From: Deltaproteobacteria bacterium
GTDB taxonomy: Bacteria > Desulfobacterota > Desulfobacteria > C00003060
Assembly: GCA_030667105.1 (NCBI GenBank)
Contig: DAOUWN010000104.1
Coordinates: forward strand, 1-7,187
Length of the DNA: 7,187 nucleotides
Direction of reading: 5' to 3'
The number at the start of each line of letters is the position of its first letter. Position 1 is the first letter of the stretch. Below the pieces are notes generated by a model that saw only the letters and a program-made list of their open reading frames with translations, was not told the origin of the DNA and did not search any database. A program made the position numbers and the translations under genes. This document shows positions 4,261 to 7,187 of this stretch, in pieces.

Positions 4261-6081
4261 AGCTTCATTTTATATTGCCTCATTTTCCTGGTGGCCCTTC
4301 CCGGCAAGGTGTGGGCCGCAGACACGGCCACCAAAGACCAGGCCTATGAATTGGAAGAGATCGTGGTCTCTGCCACCCGTCTGCAGGCGCCCAGACAAGA
4401 GGTGGCCGCAAATATTACTGTGATTACCAGAGACGATATAGAAAAGATGCCCGTCTCCAGTGCAGCCGAGGTGCTCCAGCATGTACCGGGTATCTACGTG
4501 GAGTTTAATGGTGGATTGGGAAGCCAGGCCACGGCCACCATCCAGGGTTCTGACGTCCGGCACGTGGCTGTCTACCAGGACGGGGTCCCCCTCAACCAAC
4601 TGGCCAACCCCATGACCGATCTTTCTTATATTCCTATTGATCAGATTGAGCGGATCGAGATCTACAAGGGGGCAGCATCGTCGGCCTGGGGTTCGGCCCT
4701 TGGCGGTGTGATCAATATCATCACCAAAGAACCGGATCCCAAAAAGCCGTTTGCAGCCGATATGCGGGCATCCTATGGTGAGTTTAAGACCTTAAAGAGC
4801 CGCGGGACCTTCAGCGGTACGAAGGATCGTCTCGGCTACCTGCTGTCTCTGACCCACGAGGAGAGCGACGGGTTTATCGACCATACTGAATACGACCAGG
4901 AGGCCGTTTACGGAAAGATCAACTACGAACTGGGTGAGACGAGTCGCCTCAACTTTGCCTATAGCTATGACAAAGGCCGCAATGGCGATCCCGTCCTAAA
5001 TTACCCCGACTTTTGGGATGACCTCTATCGCAAACGCACCTATGAGAGGCTCCTTTTTGAAACGTCACCTGCTGACAATCTTGCCCTGACTGTTGAGGGA
5101 AGACACCATAGATTCTACAACTGGATTGACGATGTTTTCACGGATTACAGGCAAAGCTACTACGTCTATTTTGAAGAAACCTGGGGTGGCAGCGCACGGG
5201 TGAGCTACGAGGTTGCTGAGTGTAATCGGTTTAACCTCGGGTTTGATGGGGATTGGGGGATATACGATCACAGCTCCTATACCAAGGAATACGACTCCGG
5301 AAACTGGGCTGTTTATGCCAATGACACCTTCAGCCTGGGGGACTTCTCTCTGAATGCTGGACTTCGCTATGACAAAAACGAGGATTTTGGCTCCGCAGTG
5401 AGCCCTTCGGGCGGCATAGTCTATCGTGTCTGGGGAGACAAGGCCCTTGTCAGGGCCCAGGTGGCAAAAGGTTTTTCCGCCCCACCCAATGTCTGGGTGA
5501 TTCATCCACAGTACGGCAACAAGGATCTGAAACCGGAGGTCGGCGTCAACTACCAGCTTGGCGGCGAGATGCAGCCCTTTGGGTTTCTGAGGCTCGAAGT
5601 GAACCTTTTTCGGGAAGAGACCAAGGATCTCATCTCACTCAATTGGGACACGCTGAAATACGAAAACATCGACAAGGTTACCCGACAGGGTGTGGAAGGA
5701 AACATCCGGGCAACCTTTGACTTCGGGCTGACACTGGCATTGGGCGGAAGCTTTATCGACGTAAAAGACGAACAGACCGATGAAGTTATCAAGGATAGGC
5801 CCAGGCGCCTCTACAATGTTTCGGCCTCTTACGCACGGGAGTGGATAACACATTCTCTTGTGGGAAAATATATCTATCACAATTCCACCTACCCCGAAAC
5901 CCGGGATGAGGTCTTTGTCTTTGATTATCTTATCAAGGCCCAGCTTCCGGAGTCGGACCGATACGGGAAGCTAAGCCTCTTTGGTGCAGTACATAATCTC
6001 ACCAATACCTCCTATATCTACCGCGAAGTCTTTCCCCAGCCTGATCGCTGGATCGAGGCCGGGGTAAGGCTTGAGTATTAG
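4234..6081 (+). CDS. TonB-dependent outer-membrane receptor
   Basis: From ATG 4234 the product has 615 residues, a normal size for a BtuB/CirA-like receptor. Residues 1-28 form a signal peptide: basic MARRR, hydrophobic core FILYCLIFLVALPG, cleavage after VWA. A TonB box follows (ELEEIVVSATR, 39-49). The plug domain (about 57-165) includes VITRDDIEKMP, LQHVPGIYVE, the VAVYQDGVPL segment and IERIEIYKGAASSAWGSALGGVINIIT. The rest is a beta-barrel with alternating aromatic strands, ending in WIEAGVRLEY with a terminal aromatic residue. It would import a scarce ligand (siderophore, heme, cobalamin or similar) using TonB energy; the ligand cannot be told. The frame is open from 3967, and ATG 4096 is an alternative start giving 661 residues, but only 4234 puts the signal peptide at the N-terminus. 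No Shine-Dalgarno site precedes 4234, so the start is uncertain. Confidence 0.9.
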   Translation: MARRRLAAGSFILYCLIFLVALPGKVWAADTATKDQAYELEEIVVSATRLQAPRQEVAANITVITRDDIEKMPVSSAAEVLQHVPGIYVEFNGGLGSQATATIQGSDVRHVAVYQDGVPLNQLANPMTDLSYIPIDQIERIEIYKGAASSAWGSALGGVINIITKEPDPKKPFAADMRASYGEFKTLKSRGTFSGTKDRLGYLLSLTHEESDGFIDHTEYDQEAVYGKINYELGETSRLNFAYSYDKGRNGDPVLNYPDFWDDLYRKRTYERLLFETSPADNLALTVEGRHHRFYNWIDDVFTDYRQSYYVYFEETWGGSARVSYEVAECNRFNLGFDGDWGIYDHSSYTKEYDSGNWAVYANDTFSLGDFSLNAGLRYDKNEDFGSAVSPSGGIVYRVWGDKALVRAQVAKGFSAPPNVWVIHPQYGNKDLKPEVGVNYQLGGEMQPFGFLRLEVNLFREETKDLISLNWDTLKYENIDKVTRQGVEGNIRATFDFGLTLALGGSFIDVKDEQTDEVIKDRPRRLYNVSASYAREWITHSLVGKYIYHNSTYPETRDEVFVFDYLIKAQLPESDRYGKLSLFGAVHNLTNTSYIYREVFPQPDRWIEAGVRLEY

Positions 6082-6140
6082 GATTACACCTCATTACTCC
6101 TTGTTTCCATATGGTCTTTTTTGTAAACCCTTTGTCTGAC

Positions 6141-6167
6141 TGATCGGGTACGACCGATCAAGGAGGT
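6141..6167 (+). promoter_or_regulatory. Inverted repeat abutting a perfect Shine-Dalgarno site
   Basis: TGATCGG (6141-6147) and CCGATCA (6154-6160) form a perfect 7-bp inverted repeat with a 6-nt centre. The ribosome-binding site AAGGAGGTG (about 6160-6167) begins at its last base. The repeat could be an operator for autoregulation or an RNA hairpin next to the ribosome site. It is followed by ATG 6172 at ideal spacing. There is no T-tract, so it is not a terminator for the receptor. Confidence 0.45.
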
Positions 6168-6171
6168 GCAT

Positions 6172-6516
6172 ATGTTATCGCAAGAAGTTATCAAGCTACC
6201 CCACTTTTATAATATTGTGGGCAGAAGCGAACCCATGTTAAAAATCTATGAACTGATCGAAATGGTTGCCCCTACCAAGGCGACGTTACTGATTGTCGGG
6301 GAAACCGGAACAGGAAAAGAGTTGATCGCAAGGGCCATTCATTATCACAGCACCCGGAAAGACAAGCCCTTTATTGCGGTCAACTGCTCGGCCATGTCCC
6401 ATAACCTGTGGGAAAGCGAGATGTTCGGACACGAGAAATGGGCCTTTACCGGGGCTATGGCCATGAAAAAAGGCCGATTCGAGGTAGCTGATAAGGGAAC
6501 CCTTTTTTTTAGATGA
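6172..6516 (+). CDS. Sigma-54-dependent activator, N-terminal part before a frameshift
   Basis: ATG 6172 has an excellent AAGGAGGTG site. GTG 6166 lies inside that site and is not a start. The protein has only about 14 residues before the AAA+ domain and no receiver domain. Walker A GETGTGKE is at 43-50. The sigma-54 loop motif reads WAFTGA (90-95) instead of GAFTGA, and [11 protein letters not shown] (78-88) has unusual W and M where family members have L. The frame reads GTLFFR and stops at TGA 6514-6516, in the middle of Walker B, because a T run has eight bases where seven would give LFLDEVSE. The rest of the gene continues in the other frame from 6509. It lies 90 bp after the receptor on the same strand. 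This could be a pseudogene, a slippage-controlled gene or a sequencing error. Confidence 0.75.
   Translation: MLSQEVIKLPHFYNIVGRSEPMLKIYELIEMVAPTKATLLIVGETGTGKELIARAIHYHSTRKDKPFIAVNCSAMSHNLWESEMFGHEKWAFTGAMAMKKGRFEVADKGTLFFR
6503..6510 (+). other. T8 run at the frameshift in the second sigma-54 activator
   Basis: The bases CTTTTTTTTAGATGAG read CTT TTT TTT AGA TGA in the gene's frame. With one T fewer they read CTT TTT TTA GAT GAG, the conserved Walker B sequence. The corresponding place in the activator at 2658-4013 has seven T (3385-3391) and stays in frame. Confidence 0.8.
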
Positions 6517-6526
6517 GGTCTCTGAA

Positions 6527-7187
6527 ATGCCTACAGCTCTTCAGGTCAAATTACTGAGGGTACTACAGGAGAATGCATTTGAACGGGTTGGAGGGACCAG
6601 GACCATCAAGGTGGATGTGCGCTTCATTGCGGCTGCCAATAGGGACTTGAAAGAAGGCGTTCAGGAAGGTTGGTTCAGGGAGGATCTGTTTTATCGTCTG
6701 AATGTCATCAAGATTCAGCTTCCTCCCTTAAGAGACCACAAAGAGGATATACCGCCTCTGGTTGATCATTTTGTGGCAAAATATACCCGTGAAAACGGAA
6801 AAGCTGTTCCGAGGATATCAAACGAGGCACTTGAGGCCCTGATGAACTATTCATTCCCGGGAAATATCAGGGAACTGGAAAACATCATAGAAAGGGCGAT
6901 TATCCTAACCAAAGAAACAGAAATTACCATTCATGACCTTCCCGAAGAGTTATCAAATGGGTCGTGGTCAGGGAGACAAGGTTATTCCTGCTGCAACGTT
7001 AAGAGTGATGATCTCTTAGAGGTACTAAAGAGAGCCACCATATCTGATAATGGAGGGCTACCAAGGCTCTGGCATCGTACCTTGAAATCTATCGCCATAG
7101 AAACCATCCATGAATTTCTTTTAAAGACGAACAAAAGAGCTTTTTCCCGGCCGGAGTTCACAAAGTTCCTGAGTTATAAAGCCAAAT
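6527..7187 (+). CDS. Sigma-54-dependent activator, C-terminal part after the frameshift (partial)
   Basis: This is the continuation of the gene at 6172 in the +1 frame. I place the feature at ATG 6527, but the frame is open and homologous from 6509 (LDEVSE just before it). There is no ribosome-binding site of note, so independent translation is unlikely. Residues numbered from 6527: LQVKLLRVLQENAFERVGG (5-23), RFIAAANRDL (32-41), arginine fingers in FREDLFYRL (50-58), and FPGNIREL (110-117). All are the expected second half of the AAA+ domain. The C-terminal region (about 160-220) is not a Fis helix-turn-helix. It includes HEFLLKTNKRAFSRPEFTKF, which looks like the start of a different, perhaps winged-helix, DNA-binding domain. 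The window ends inside it. Confidence 0.75.
   Translation, partial: MPTALQVKLLRVLQENAFERVGGTRTIKVDVRFIAAANRDLKEGVQEGWFREDLFYRLNVIKIQLPPLRDHKEDIPPLVDHFVAKYTRENGKAVPRISNEALEALMNYSFPGNIRELENIIERAIILTKETEITIHDLPEELSNGSWSGRQGYSCCNVKSDDLLEVLKRATISDNGGLPRLWHRTLKSIAIETIHEFLLKTNKRAFSRPEFTKFLSYKAK

Noticed and set aside
6103..6131. TTGTTT with TAAACC at 17 bp as a sigma-70 promoter for the second activator
   Set aside because: The -10 box matches the consensus poorly; the gene may simply be read from upstream.

Overview
The window looks like chromosome from a Gram-negative bacterium. It encodes a TonB-dependent outer-membrane receptor, two sigma-54-dependent activators and an HDOD signalling protein, most genes have good Shine-Dalgarno sites, and GC content is moderate. 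The abundance of sigma-54 activators and HDOD proteins, and the style of the C-terminal domain of the second activator, suggest a Desulfobacterota (deltaproteobacterial) host. That assignment is inference from gene content only.

Layout. Positions 1-2367 are read leftward. In transcription order they hold an HDOD protein (2367-1495), a short protein matching only the C-terminal half of a circularly permuted papain-like (YiiX/NlpC-P60 type) hydrolase (1451-1137), a phospholipase A2-like protein split by a frameshift (973-566 and 551-252), and the 5' end of an exported or membrane protein of unknown function (161-1). Positions 2368-2657 are a divergent regulatory region with a good sigma-54 promoter facing the HDOD gene and several GTAAC-type half-sites. 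Positions 2658-7187 are read rightward: an NtrC-type response regulator (REC-AAA+-Fis), a TonB-dependent receptor whose original start codon overlaps the regulator's stop codon, and a second sigma-54 activator without a receiver domain. The second activator is frameshifted in a T8 run and runs off the window.

The most striking structure is at 4040-4260. Two exact 52-bp direct copies of a hairpin-forming palindromic element flank a spacer of about 113 bp, and the whole block is inserted in the signal-peptide codons of the receptor gene. Removing exactly these 221 bp joins the ATGA-coupled start (MKRSLFAFAV) in frame to the hydrophobic core (SFILYCLIFLV...), rebuilding a clean signal peptide. 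With the insertion, that frame is closed by a TGA. The second copy of the element offers a new in-frame ATG and basic n-region (MARRRLAAG), so the repeat appears to have been captured as a new start and signal-peptide N-terminus.

How the parts may work together is inference: the first activator could drive the divergent HDOD gene from the sigma-54 promoter and is co-transcribed with the receptor. Several genes look broken or in flux (the phospholipase frameshift, the hydrolase fragment, the second activator's frameshift and altered GAFTGA motif). Both frameshifts are in homopolymers, so sequencing error must be excluded before calling them pseudogenes.
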